DNA of 25,103 nt from JAYFRE01 sp034926235 (GCA_034926235.1 JAYFRE010000155.1:1-25103); one strand, 5' to 3'. Shown: positions 15,490 to 23,059, counted from the stretch's first letter. Notes: generated by a model not told the origin, from the letters alone. A program made the numbers and translations.

Positions 15490-16646
15490 CACATCACCTC
15501 GATGTCGGCTTGCAACGCGCCCGAGGCCTTGATCGCCTGTAGAATGCTGATCAGATCCCTGGGGCCGATGCCAAGCGCGTTCAGCCCGTTGACCAGTTCC
15601 TGAAGGCTGACGCCCTGCTTCAGCATGCCGAGCTGACGGTTGGATTCCTCGTTGACGTCGATATCGGTGCGGTCAACCGTCGCCGTCGTTCCCGTCGTCG
15701 AGAAAGGCGATGGTTGCGATACCTGCGGTGTTTCAGTGATGCGCACGGTCAGATTGCCTTGCGCAATGGCTACCGTGCTGATGCGGACATTCTCGCCCAT
15801 GACGATGGTGCCGGTGCGTTCGTCGATGACGACGCGCGCCTGCTGATCCGGCTGGACTCGCAATTGTTCGATGTCGGTCAGCAGCGCCACGGTGCGGCCC
15901 TGGAAAGCCGGCGGCACGGCGATGCGCACGGTGCCGGGGTCCAGGGATTCCGCGATCCTTGATCCGTAATAGGCGTTGACCGCCTGGGCGATGCGCCGCG
16001 CGGTGGTGAAGTCGGGGTTGCGCAGCGAGACATGAACCGACTCCATCCGCGCCATGTCGATGGCGACCTCGCGCTCGACCACCGCGCCATTGGCGATGTG
16101 GCCCGCAGTCGGCACGCCTTTGGTGACCGAGGCGGCGGCTCCTTGCGCGCTGTAGCCGGTGGAAGGCTGGCCTTGCGCCACGGCGTAGACCTCGCCATCC
16201 GCGCCGAGAAGCGGGGTGACCAGAAGATTGCCGCCTTGCAGGCTGGTGGCGTCGCCCAGCGCGCTGACGGTGACGTCGATGCGCGTGCCTTGGCGCGAAA
16301 AAGCCGGCAGGCTGGCGGTGACCATGACCGCCGCGATGTTCTTGGGCTTCAGATTCATGGTGCCGGTGGAACTGCTGGGCCGGGTGTTGACGCCAAGCCG
16401 TTCCAGCATACCGATCAGGGATTGGCGGGTGAATTCGGAGTTGTCCAACGTGTCGCCAGTGCCTTTCAGGCCGACGACCAGGCCGTAGCCGATCAGCATG
16501 TTGTCGCGCACGCCTTCGAAATCGGCCAGATCCTTGATTCGCGATGTGGCCCCGGCGGGAAAGGACGCCGCCAGCACTGCGACGAGCGCGAAAAGGGCGA
16601 TCCCAGCCTTCCAGATGGCGAAACGAAACGATAAGACCCGATTCAT
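15489..16646 (-). CDS. flgI: FlgI, flagellar P-ring protein
   Basis: A 385-residue precursor of the P ring, the peptidoglycan bushing around the rod. The start at 16646 gives a Sec signal peptide: MNRVLSFRFAIWK, then a hydrophobic core and likely cleavage after AGA near residue 33. The mature protein begins TSRIKDLADFEGVRDNMLIG, typical of FlgI. Further family motifs are GYGLVVGLKGTGDTLDNSEF, TAGHIANGAVVEREV and VVIDERTGTIVMGENVRIS. An upstream ATG at 16697 would disrupt the signal peptide. It is first in the flgI-flgJ-flgN-flgK operon, about 53 nt downstream of the predicted sigma-54 start site. FlgA and FlgH are not in the window. Confidence 0.97.
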   Translation of the reverse strand: MNRVLSFRFAIWKAGIALFALVAVLAASFPAGATSRIKDLADFEGVRDNMLIGYGLVVGLKGTGDTLDNSEFTRQSLIGMLERLGVNTRPSSSTGTMNLKPKNIAAVMVTASLPAFSRQGTRIDVTVSALGDATSLQGGNLLVTPLLGADGEVYAVAQGQPSTGYSAQGAAASVTKGVPTAGHIANGAVVEREVAIDMARMESVHVSLRNPDFTTARRIAQAVNAYYGSRIAESLDPGTVRIAVPPAFQGRTVALLTDIEQLRVQPDQQARVVIDERTGTIVMGENVRISTVAIAQGNLTVRITETPQVSQPSPFSTTGTTATVDRTDIDVNEESNRQLGMLKQGVSLQELVNGLNALGIGPRDLISILQAIKASGALQADIEVM

Positions 16647-16708
16647 CCCATGTTCTCCGTCATGTCCGCCCTTGGATTGGAGGCGGGCAAAAGACACGCA
16701 GCGATATC

Positions 16709-16726
16709 ATGCGAATATCGTGCCAG
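16709..16726 (-). promoter_or_regulatory. Sigma-54 promoter of flgI operon
   Basis: The minus strand reads CTGGCACGATATTCGCAT. It has a perfect TGGCACG -24 element, exactly 10 bases between GG and GC, and a -12 element TCGC with one change from TTGC. Transcription should start near 16699. Confidence 0.8.
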
Positions 16727-16740
16727 AACAAAAAGGTTGG

Positions 16741-16759
16741 AAAAAGGCCGGTTTCCGGC
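16741..16759 (-). terminator. Rho-independent terminator of the GT41 gene
   Basis: On the minus strand GCCGG-AAA-CCGGC forms a tight GC hairpin followed by CTTTTT. It lies about 60 nt beyond the stop codon of the GT41 gene and just before the flgI promoter, separating the two transcription units. Confidence 0.7.
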
Positions 16760-16799
16760 GGCTCCACCGCTCCGGGCGGGCAAGTTCGGATCAGGAGAG

Positions 16800-16814
16800 G
16801 GGCAATATCTGCCG
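16800..16814. promoter_or_regulatory. Candidate FlbD (ftr-like) enhancer upstream of flgI
   Basis: The plus strand reads GGGCAATATCTGCCG, 12 of 15 identical to the fliF palindrome and in the same orientation as the fliK copy. Its centre is 83 bp upstream of the -24 GG of the flgI sigma-54 promoter, almost the same spacing as at fliK. Confidence 0.5.
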
Positions 16815-16819
16815 GTTGT

Positions 16820-19411
16820 TCACAAGGGAACGGCGAAGGGGCGAGGCGGTTCGCCCGCAGCATGAATAGCCCACATCTCGGTGTAAGCGGCTTCGAGATA
16901 GCGGGTGTAGCGAGGGGTGTCGAACAGAGCCGATGTTTCGCGCCGTTCGGCCAGTTTTGCCCGAATGGCGGCGAGCCGGCCCGGATCGCGGATCAGTTCG
17001 AGCGCGCGGGCTTCGTAATCGGGCAGGGAATGGGTGATCAACTCGGGCAAGCCGAGCGTGGTCAGAAGGCTGCCGGCCATGCGGCTGACATAGGTCTCGC
17101 CCGAGCAGGTCAGGACCGGCAAGCCCATCCACAAAGCGTCGTTGGCGGTGGCCCCGGCATTATAGGGGTGGCAATCCAGGAACAGGTCGGCCAGGGCCAG
17201 ACGGCCCAGATATTCCTCGAACTTTACCCGTCCGGCGAAGACGAGCCGTTCTGCGTCGATACCCCTGGCTTGCGCTTCACGACGCAGATTGGTTTCGGTA
17301 TAGGGAGTGTCCGCCAGCAGCCAGAGGGCTGATCCCGGCGCTTCCTTCAGCAGGCGCATCCAGATATCGAAAACATCGGCAGAGATTTTGTAGTTGTTGT
17401 TGAAGGCTGCGAAAACCAATGCGTTTTCGGGTAGGCCCTGAGCGGCTCGGCTGGTGGAGGCGGCGCGGCGTTTCGAATCGCTGGGTTGATAGCCGTCCGG
17501 CAGATGGACGATCTTCTCGGTGAAAAAGGGCTGGTCGTCCATCGGGGTCAGATAGGGGTCCGTGATGATGTAGTCGATGAATCCGGCCCCCATGGTGCCG
17601 GGAAAGCCCAGATAGCTGACCTGAATCGGCGCCGGACGAAAGGCGGCGATGACCGAGCGTGAGGTCCGGGTATGGCCGGTCAAATCGACCAGGATATCGA
17701 TGTCGTCATCCTGAATGCGGCGTGCCGCATCTTCAAAAGGCAACGGGCGAATATCGACGAAGCGGTCGAAGGTGGCCTTCATGCGGGCCAGAACCGAATC
17801 TTCGCGCGGCGGGCCATAGGAATAGGCAATGATTTCGAAACGGTCTCGGTCGTGCTGTTCCAGCATTTCAGCGATCAGCAAGGTCACCGGATGCTGATGC
17901 ATGTCACCAGATAGATAACCGATTCGGAGTTTGTCGTGATTGGGGCCTGACGGGCGAGCGGGAAGCGGTGGCTGGGCCTGCTTTACAAACGCTGCGGAGA
18001 CGCGTTCGGACGCGATCTGCAAATCTTCCAGTTTGGGCGACAAAGACAACATCGCGAAAGGCTGGATGCTGGTGATGCCTTCGTGGGTGGATGCGAGCGC
18101 CTTTTCGGTGAGCGCGTCTATACCATGCCAATCGCAGGCTTTCCGGCGGTAATGGAGTAAGGTGCCGACAAAGGGGCCGGGTTTTAGCGCGTCGGCCTTG
18201 GTGAAGGCATCGATGGCGCCGGCAAGATCATCCTGGAACCCCAGCGCATAAGCATAGCCGTTCAGACCTTCCGGGGACTTATCGTCAATGAGCCTTCCCC
18301 GGCGATAGCAGACCATCGCTTTCTCGGTAAGACCGAGATTGAGGAGTGTCCAACCCAGAGCGAAAATGGCCTCCGCATAGTCGGGGTTGGTATTAATGGC
18401 GGTGCTGTAGGCCCGAATCGCTTCTGTATAGCGCCCATGGCTTTCCAGGACACGGCCGAGATCGGTCCAAACCTTATGCAGATCGGGCTTTATGCCGAGT
18501 GCGGCGCGATAGGCCTGCTCGGCTTCGTCCATTTTACCATTAAGGCAAAGGACAGTTCCCCTGCCGACATGCGCGAGATGATCGGTCTCGTCCAACTCTA
18601 TGGCGCGGTCGAACTGCTCAAGAGCTTCCTCCCGGCGGCCTTCGGCAAAAAGAGCGCTGCCCAAGGTCTGATGGGCAGGAGCATGACCGGGGGTTTTTGC
18701 CAGAAGCGCTTCGCAGATCAGGGTGGCATCCTTGGGATGGCCGAGATCGGTCAGAAGCCGCGCCAGATTGACCTGAGCCACTTTGTCGTCCGGGTCGAGT
18801 GCAATGGCGCGGCGATAGGCGGCTTCAGCTTCATCGACCATCTCGATCTTGCGCAGGACGTTGCCAAGACCGATCTCTGCCGCGGCGGAATGCGGGGCGA
18901 TCTCGATGGCGCGGCGGCAGGATTCGATCCCTTCCTTGGTGTGCCCCAGCTCGGCCAATACCGTACCGAGCGCGGTGTGGGCCTCGGCATCGTCCGGGTC
19001 GGCGAGAATTGCTTGGCGGAAGGCGTCCGCCGCCTCCTCGAATCGGCTCAGCTTCTTGAGAATATTGCCGAGATTGAAGTAATTGCCGCCGTTTCCGGGC
19101 GCCAGGCGAATCGCCCGCTTGAGACTAGCGACAGCGTCTTCGAGCCGGCCTGCCTGTTCGAAGGCGAGAGCAAGATTAGTGTGCGCAGGCGGATAGTCGG
19201 CATGGACGCGGATAGATTTTTCTAGAAGCCGCAGGGCCTCGTCGGTCCGGTGCCGGTCCAGCGCGATCACGCCGAGATTGTGCAGGGCCAGATGCGTTCT
19301 GGGTTTCAGCGACAAGACGGAGCGATAGAGATCTTCGGCTTTGTCCAACTGCCCCTGTTGATGGCAGAAGACGGCCTCTCGCAGCGCTTGGTCAGCCTTC
19401 TTAGCCTTCAT
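16820..19411 (-). CDS. TPR-containing O-GlcNAc-transferase-like glycosyltransferase (GT41), FlmG-like
   Basis: An 863-residue two-part enzyme. Residues about 5-411 comprise twelve consecutive 34-residue TPR units (for example HTNLALAFEQAGRLEDAVAS), a superhelix for protein substrates. Residues about 490-855 are a SPINDLY/OGT catalytic domain. They contain IGYLSGDMHQHPV, with the His of the active-site motif, then GFPGTMGAGFIDYIITD, FAAFNNNYKISADVFDIWMR with the conserved Lys, and DALWMGLPVLTCSGETYVSR in the nucleotide-sugar site. The family transfers a sugar to Ser/Thr of proteins. Caulobacter FlmG, of the same architecture, glycosylates flagellin. Its place between flagellar genes and about 5 kb from a flagellin gene suggests the same job here. 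It lies 47 nt after the small TPR gene, and the start at 19411 has a weak ribosome binding site. The donor sugar is unknown. Confidence 0.9.
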   Translation of the reverse strand: MKAKKADQALREAVFCHQQGQLDKAEDLYRSVLSLKPRTHLALHNLGVIALDRHRTDEALRLLEKSIRVHADYPPAHTNLALAFEQAGRLEDAVASLKRAIRLAPGNGGNYFNLGNILKKLSRFEEAADAFRQAILADPDDAEAHTALGTVLAELGHTKEGIESCRRAIEIAPHSAAAEIGLGNVLRKIEMVDEAEAAYRRAIALDPDDKVAQVNLARLLTDLGHPKDATLICEALLAKTPGHAPAHQTLGSALFAEGRREEALEQFDRAIELDETDHLAHVGRGTVLCLNGKMDEAEQAYRAALGIKPDLHKVWTDLGRVLESHGRYTEAIRAYSTAINTNPDYAEAIFALGWTLLNLGLTEKAMVCYRRGRLIDDKSPEGLNGYAYALGFQDDLAGAIDAFTKADALKPGPFVGTLLHYRRKACDWHGIDALTEKALASTHEGITSIQPFAMLSLSPKLEDLQIASERVSAAFVKQAQPPLPARPSGPNHDKLRIGYLSGDMHQHPVTLLIAEMLEQHDRDRFEIIAYSYGPPREDSVLARMKATFDRFVDIRPLPFEDAARRIQDDDIDILVDLTGHTRTSRSVIAAFRPAPIQVSYLGFPGTMGAGFIDYIITDPYLTPMDDQPFFTEKIVHLPDGYQPSDSKRRAASTSRAAQGLPENALVFAAFNNNYKISADVFDIWMRLLKEAPGSALWLLADTPYTETNLRREAQARGIDAERLVFAGRVKFEEYLGRLALADLFLDCHPYNAGATANDALWMGLPVLTCSGETYVSRMAGSLLTTLGLPELITHSLPDYEARALELIRDPGRLAAIRAKLAERRETSALFDTPRYTRYLEAAYTEMWAIHAAGEPPRPFAVPL

Positions 19412-19458
19412 GTCCGGGGGCTCGGCATGGTTTGTCTCTGACGGCTATGGATGGAGGG

Positions 19459-19821
19459 TTACGCTGTCGGCGGATTCCGGGACTCCGTCGCCAGGGCCAG
19501 GAGTTCGGCCCCGTCGGGAACCTCGGGAGACAGCTCTATGGCGGTCCTCAGGGCCGCGGCCGCTTCGTTAAGGCGCTTCAGGCCGAGCAGGGCGCGCCCC
19601 CGCTCGACATAGAGTTCGGGAACGCCCGCGCCCAACTGGACGGCAAGGTCGGCGAGGAAGATTGTCGTTTCGTAATCGCCCTTCGCATTGGCGATCAGAG
19701 CCAAAATATAATAAACGCCCACCTGATCCGGCTGGGTCTCAAGGACGGTGCGGCACAAGGATTCGGCCATTTCGATCCGGCCTGCGAGCAGATGTTCCGT
19801 CGCCTGGTTCAAAAGAGTCAT
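19459..19821 (-). CDS. Small TPR protein
   Basis: A 120-residue protein made of about three TPR-like units: LLAGRIEMAESLCRTVLETQ, then YYILALIANAKGDYETTIFL, then ERGRALLGLKRLNEAAAALR. It has no signal peptide, membrane segment or catalytic domain, so it is a cytosolic scaffold or adaptor. The first repeat (LAGRIEMAESLCRTVL) resembles the opening repeat of the GT41 protein encoded next, 47 nt downstream. The two are probably co-transcribed, and this one may help present flagellin or regulate the transferase. It could also be a remnant of a duplicated TPR domain, but the frame is intact with a GGGG element 8 nt before the ATG. Confidence 0.8.
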   Translation of the reverse strand: MTLLNQATEHLLAGRIEMAESLCRTVLETQPDQVGVYYILALIANAKGDYETTIFLADLAVQLGAGVPELYVERGRALLGLKRLNEAAAALRTAIELSPEVPDGAELLALATESRNPPTA

Positions 19822-19861
19822 GTCGAATACCCCATTCCGTGGTGACGCAGGTTTTCATACC

Positions 19862-19887
19862 GCAATGCGTTCATCCGGACGCATTGC
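19862..19887. repeat. 9-bp perfect inverted repeat in the dksA/TPR divergent region
   Basis: GCAATGCGT and ACGCATTGC flank an 8-nt spacer. The repeat lies 41-66 nt upstream of the small TPR gene start and about 115 bp from the dksA -35 element. No T-run follows on either strand, so an operator or a leader hairpin is more likely than a terminator. Confidence 0.6.
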
Positions 19888-20002
19888 CCGCAGAAGGCAG
19901 CAAGGTCCTAAATTTCAAGCACGAAGATAGCGGTGTTGACGGGTTTTACGCAAGGTTGCGGTCGCGCTTTTTCGCCGACTGACCGTTAGGATCATTCCAT
20001 CC

Positions 20003-20031
20003 TTGCGGGGATAGGAGCCAAACCTTATATT
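20003..20031 (+). promoter_or_regulatory. Sigma-70-type promoter of dksA
   Basis: TTGCGG (20003-20008) and TATATT (20026-20031) are separated by 17 nt, a near-consensus housekeeping promoter. Transcription would start near 20038, about 33 nt before the dksA ATG. Confidence 0.65.
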
Positions 20032-20070
20032 CCGCCCCGTACCGGGTGTCTTTACAAGCGTGGGTAACGT

Positions 20071-20487
20071 ATGACCGTAACTCTGCCGCCGGATTATCGT
20101 CCGCATGAAGACGAACCGTTCATGAATGATTATCAGCGCGAATATTTCAGGCAGAAACTACTGCATTGGCGCGCTGAATTGTTGCGTGAATCCGATGAAA
20201 CACTCCAGAATCTCCAGCAAGGCGGCGGTCTCGAAGCCGACATCGCTGACCGCGCTCAGGCCGAGGCCGAACGGACGTTGGAGCTGAGAACGCGAGATCG
20301 CGCCCGCAAATTGATCACCAAGATCGACGCAGCGCTGGAGCGGATCGAAGAGGGTGTCTATGGCTATTGCGAAGACACGCATGAGCCGATCAGTCTGCGC
20401 CGCCTGGAGGCCCGCCCCATCGCTACGTTGTCGATCGAGGCGCAAGAACGGCACGAACGGATGGAACGGACGCACCGCGAGGATTGA
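20071..20487 (+). CDS. dksA: DksA, RNA polymerase-binding (p)ppGpp co-regulator
   Basis: A 138-residue DksA/TraR-family protein that enters the RNA polymerase secondary channel and acts with (p)ppGpp. A variable start (VTLPPDYRPHEDEPFMN) is followed by the coiled coil with the tip motif DIADRA at residues 58-63, which keeps the two Asp and the Ala (D-x-x-D-x-A) needed for activity. The globular end reads EEGVYGYCEDTHEPISLRRL and ATLSIEAQERHERMERTHRE. Only one cysteine (Cys100) remains of the four zinc ligands of Escherichia coli DksA, as in many alphaproteobacterial copies. The ATG at 20071 is preferred over the internal ATG at residue 18 because the N-terminal segment is itself conserved in the family. 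It is a single-gene unit. Confidence 0.95.
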   Translation: MTVTLPPDYRPHEDEPFMNDYQREYFRQKLLHWRAELLRESDETLQNLQQGGGLEADIADRAQAEAERTLELRTRDRARKLITKIDAALERIEEGVYGYCEDTHEPISLRRLEARPIATLSIEAQERHERMERTHRED

Positions 20488-20501
20488 TATCCGCAGGCAA
20501 G

Positions 20502-20545
20502 TTTGGAGTCAGGCTATGCACAGAGCAGCACAGCCTGACTCCAAA
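20502..20545. terminator. 14-bp perfect hairpin between convergent dksA and methyltransferase genes
   Basis: TTTGGAGTCAGGCT pairs perfectly with AGCCTGACTCCAAA around a 16-nt loop. It lies 14 nt beyond the dksA stop and 7 nt before the stop of the convergent gene, the usual spot for a bidirectional terminator. The flanking U-run is absent, because the T and A tracts are inside the stem in the reverse order, so it may work as a transcript-end stabiliser instead. Confidence 0.55.
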
Positions 20546-20551
20546 GCGTGA

Positions 20552-21259
20552 TCAATATGTCGCGGATCCTGTGATCTTATTGTCCGCGTAAAGCGCAGCG
20601 ATTGCGTCCATGTCGTTTGGCACAGCGTTGAACTCCTGCACGATCTGATCGTAATTATCACTCAGCACCATTGATTCCGGATCGAGATTCGATACGAAGA
20701 CCAGCCCCGTCGGCGGTGTGTGGGTGAGGATGAGTTTCAGGTCCGGTCTGTATTTCTTCAGGATGGGAATGATCTTCCAGACATCGCCGGTCCAGTAGTT
20801 CCGGTAGGGAGTGTTTTTGCCAAGTTCCACGGCCGTGGCCTGATCCCGGTGCGCCATGATCTCGTTTAGCGGCAGGCAGTCATGCATGGCGATGAGGGAT
20901 TGAGGCGCGCAGATTTTTTCGGCGTTATGGAAATCTCTTAACAAGTACTCGTAACGATGCATCCCGTCGAGAAACGCGAAATCGACCGGACCGCCAAATT
21001 CCTTTATGACATCGATATCCCTGAAAAAAGTGTCGCTTTCCATTTGGAACAGGGATACTCGCTTTTTCCCCTGCATTATATTGTGTTGGATATTGAACGC
21101 CGGGTCTACGGCTATCCCCGTGTCGCAGAAGATACAAGAAAAAGCTTGTCCCGTGTCGACGCCAATTTCCATATATCGCTGGAAATTCCGGTTACGCGAT
21201 AGATCGGAAAGGATATTCATATAGAATAGTCCGTCGTGCGATGTTGGAATTTTGAGCAT
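20552..21259 (-). CDS. Class I SAM-dependent methyltransferase
   Basis: A 235-residue protein with a class I methyltransferase fold resembling the Methyltransf_24 group. Motif I is EIGVDTGQAF at residues 31-40, the ribose-binding acidic segment is VDPAF at 51-55, FLDGMHRYEY is at 96-105, and MHDC is at 125-128. Members of this group often methylate sugars or small molecules, and several sit in polysaccharide or flagellar glycan clusters. The gene is lower in GC than its flagellar neighbours, suggesting later acquisition. It is convergent with dksA and follows the glycosyltransferase gene by 133 nt, so the two could share a transcript. The substrate cannot be read from the sequence; methylation of the flagellin glycan is an inference. 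Confidence 0.75.
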   Translation of the reverse strand: MLKIPTSHDGLFYMNILSDLSRNRNFQRYMEIGVDTGQAFSCIFCDTGIAVDPAFNIQHNIMQGKKRVSLFQMESDTFFRDIDVIKEFGGPVDFAFLDGMHRYEYLLRDFHNAEKICAPQSLIAMHDCLPLNEIMAHRDQATAVELGKNTPYRNYWTGDVWKIIPILKKYRPDLKLILTHTPPTGLVFVSNLDPESMVLSDNYDQIVQEFNAVPNDMDAIAALYADNKITGSATY

Positions 21260-21392
21260 AATTCACGAAGACCTTATCTCTATTACTACTCGAAACAATG
21301 AGGGTATATTAGTTTGGTAACGAGTGGGTTTCCAGCGTCGGAGTCAATCCGCTAGCGGCATGCCGGTTCTATTCTGCTGTGCCGATTCCGCG

Positions 21393-22067
21393 TTAGCCCC
21401 ATTTCTGTCTGTAAGCGGCGAGATCTTCTTTCCAGTCCGGTGAGCCAAAGTTGCCGCAGCTCGCATGGGTAACGGTAATTGGCCAGGTCCCGAGAGTAAG
21501 GCCTGCGCTAATGGCTTGGCGCGAAAAGTCAAGATCGTAGAAATGGAAAGAAAAGCGCTCGTCGAAGCGGATGCCGGATGCCGTTAGAGTCTTGCGTCTG
21601 GCCGCGAGGAGCACGCCGTCCAGGAGCTGAACCGCAGCGGGTGTCGGGCCATAAACGAAGGGGGCGCCGAACGGGACAGGTCCGTGGCAAACGACTCCGG
21701 AAAGGGTTTCTCGATCCCAGTCGCCGCTTTCGTTACGGTGCCAAGCGTCTGCGCAAGCTAGTAAACGACGATTTCCTGCTAATCCGATGACGTCGAAGTG
21801 ATTAAGCGCCGTTTGGATGTGCCCTGAAAAAAATATGTCATCAAGCCATAAGTCGTCATGCAGAAAAACGCAAATGTCTTCTTCGCCGGCCCGGTCTATA
21901 GCTTGATTGTAGACGGATGGAAGACTGCAAGTGTTTTGTGCAGTTAAAGAGAGCTTGATTGTGTCATCAAACGCCATGCGCTTTAAAGATATCCCTAACG
22001 GGCTCTTGGAAAAATCGTCGGGGGAAAGGCGAGTGGCCGTCACGAGCAAAAGCATGGGATTTGACAT
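21393..22067 (-). CDS. GT2-like glycosyltransferase
   Basis: A 224-residue protein resembling the short GT-A family Glyco_tranf_2_5. The metal and sugar-nucleotide site is suggested by VFLHDDLWLDD (HDD at 70-72). It is followed by LLDGVLLAARR at 148-158, FHFYDLDF at 174-181 and a conserved His near 201 (VTHASCGNFG), all typical in order and spacing. There is no membrane helix, so it is likely a cytosolic or peripheral enzyme. Moderate GC distinguishes it from the flagellar genes. It lies between fliX and a methyltransferase on the same strand. It could extend or start a glycan used on flagellin or surface polysaccharide. Donor and acceptor are unknown. Confidence 0.75.
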   Translation of the reverse strand: MSNPMLLLVTATRLSPDDFSKSPLGISLKRMAFDDTIKLSLTAQNTCSLPSVYNQAIDRAGEEDICVFLHDDLWLDDIFFSGHIQTALNHFDVIGLAGNRRLLACADAWHRNESGDWDRETLSGVVCHGPVPFGAPFVYGPTPAAVQLLDGVLLAARRKTLTASGIRFDERFSFHFYDLDFSRQAISAGLTLGTWPITVTHASCGNFGSPDWKEDLAAYRQKWG

Positions 22068-22081
22068 CCTGAGCTGATGGG

Positions 22082-22098
22082 GTGAAGACTATCTTCAC
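22082..22098. repeat. 7-bp inverted repeat before the GT2-like gene
   Basis: GTGAAGA-CTA-TCTTCAC is a perfect inverted repeat with a 3-nt spacer. It starts 15 nt upstream of the glycosyltransferase ATG, in the fliX-glycosyltransferase gap. It could be an operator or a leader hairpin close to the ribosome binding site. Confidence 0.5.
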
Positions 22099-22135
22099 AC
22101 GCCACCTAGAGAAGATCGGCGCTACGCAATTCCCG

Positions 22136-22615
22136 TCAAAGGAGCGGAGTTTTGTGATCCGAAATAGACGGTGTGGCGATGGAGTGCCGGGCCAGTTTCG
22201 CCATCTCTACTTCGACTCTAAGCTCTATTTCGCTCAAAATTGCGGCCAGGCGAGGATCGGCGGCTTGTTCGCGCCGTTCGCGCACCATGCGTGCAAGACC
22301 CGTCAGACGCTCGAATGGAATGGCGCCGAAGATCAGCCCCCGCCGTACGTCCTCCAGTTGGTCGAGCAAGGTTTCGCCGTAGGACGTTAATCGTTGACGC
22401 TGCTCTTGTTCCAAAGTGCCGTCCATGTCCTGAACGGCCAAAAGAGTCTCGATCCTGCCGATGGGCGCGAGGGATTCGACCGGGGCAGGATTTTCGCTTT
22501 CGTCAATGGCGGAGGCCAGATGGCCGGCGAAGCTGCCTTTCCCGGCTGTGCTGGTCTTCCCTGTTCTCCGGGTTTCTGAAGGCCCTCTGGCGCTGCCGAT
22601 ACCGGAAACTTTCAT
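22136..22615 (-). CDS. fliX: FliX, flagellar assembly regulator (FlbD partner)
   Basis: A 159-residue FliX. The start at 22615 gives MKVSGIGSARG, the typical FliX opening; longer frames upstream read into non-coding sequence. The first 50 residues are Gly/Ser/Thr rich. The conserved helical core follows: IETLLAVQDMDGTLEQEQRQ, RLTSYGETLLDQLEDVRRGL and RREQAADPRLAAILSEIELR, ending with VEVEMAKLAR. In Caulobacter FliX senses assembly of early basal-body parts and gates the activity of FlbD, so its presence supports the FlbD regulon proposed for this window. Here it is not next to flgI as in Caulobacter but about 5.5 kb away, with glycan genes and dksA in between. Confidence 0.92.
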   Translation of the reverse strand: MKVSGIGSARGPSETRRTGKTSTAGKGSFAGHLASAIDESENPAPVESLAPIGRIETLLAVQDMDGTLEQEQRQRLTSYGETLLDQLEDVRRGLIFGAIPFERLTGLARMVRERREQAADPRLAAILSEIELRVEVEMAKLARHSIATPSISDHKTPLL

Positions 22616-22745
22616 GAGCGTTACCTGTTCTCTTCGCTGAAGACGGCCATGCTTATGCGGAAGGCCAAGCCCGTCTTGATGCCTGCTGTGGAGTGCCCGA
22701 GTCAACGATGGCCCAAGCCCCAATGTTAGCGCATCCGTGCCCGTG

Positions 22746-22762
22746 GGGCACCTGTAGTGCAA
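22746..22762 (+). promoter_or_regulatory. Possible sigma-54 promoter upstream of the ECF sigma gene
   Basis: The plus strand reads GGGCACCTGTAGTGCA, with GG and GC separated by exactly 10 bases, one mismatch in the -24 element and one in the -12 element. No ftr-like element is visible at the 84-bp spacing seen at fliK and flgI, so this is weaker. Confidence 0.35.
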
Positions 22763-22923
22763 TCCACCCGAAATCTTGGAGGGGGGCTTTCAGATATGCA
22801 AGCGGGAAGTGCCGAATATCGGGTGATGACGGTGGAATATGGAAGGAGCAGTTTTTTCGGTAAATGCTTTCTTGGAGAAAATAATCGGCCGCGAAACCCA
22901 AGGATGATGAATCGGCTGTTCCA

Positions 22924-22959
22924 AATGGCAAGGAAACCAGTCAAAAAAGCCTTGCCATT
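22924..22959. repeat. 10-bp inverted repeat in the sigma-factor leader
   Basis: AATGGCAAGG and CCTTGCCATT pair perfectly around a 16-nt A-rich loop, about 100 nt upstream of the sigma-factor ATG. A further CCAAA/TTTGG pair can extend the stem across a bulge. It may be an mRNA leader structure or a binding site. Confidence 0.5.
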
Positions 22960-23059
22960 CCGTTTGGGATCGCTACATCCTCGCCATGACATCTGCGGGC
23001 AGCCTCCGTGGAGACGCCCCGGTCGTCCGGCGCCTGGTGAAGATGAAACGGACAACCCG

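Larger units (their letters stand above)
22616..23059. other. 444-bp divergent intergenic region between fliX and the sigma-factor gene
   Basis: No convincing gene lies here, although a plus-strand frame stays open from 22757 into the sigma-factor gene. Visible elements are a sigma-54-like motif at 22746-22762 on the plus strand, a GGAGGGGGG purine block at 22778-22786 followed by an in-frame ATG at 22796, and a 10-bp hairpin at 22924-22959. No clear promoter for fliX was found on the minus strand. Confidence 0.6.

Noticed and set aside
19412..19428. Six-residue mini-ORF (MPSPRT) whose stop overlaps the GT41 start, and a similar one (MKRTTR) before the sigma-factor gene
   Set aside because: Both end in ATGA overlaps, which is curious, but the frames are too short and their ribosome binding sites too weak to distinguish from chance.
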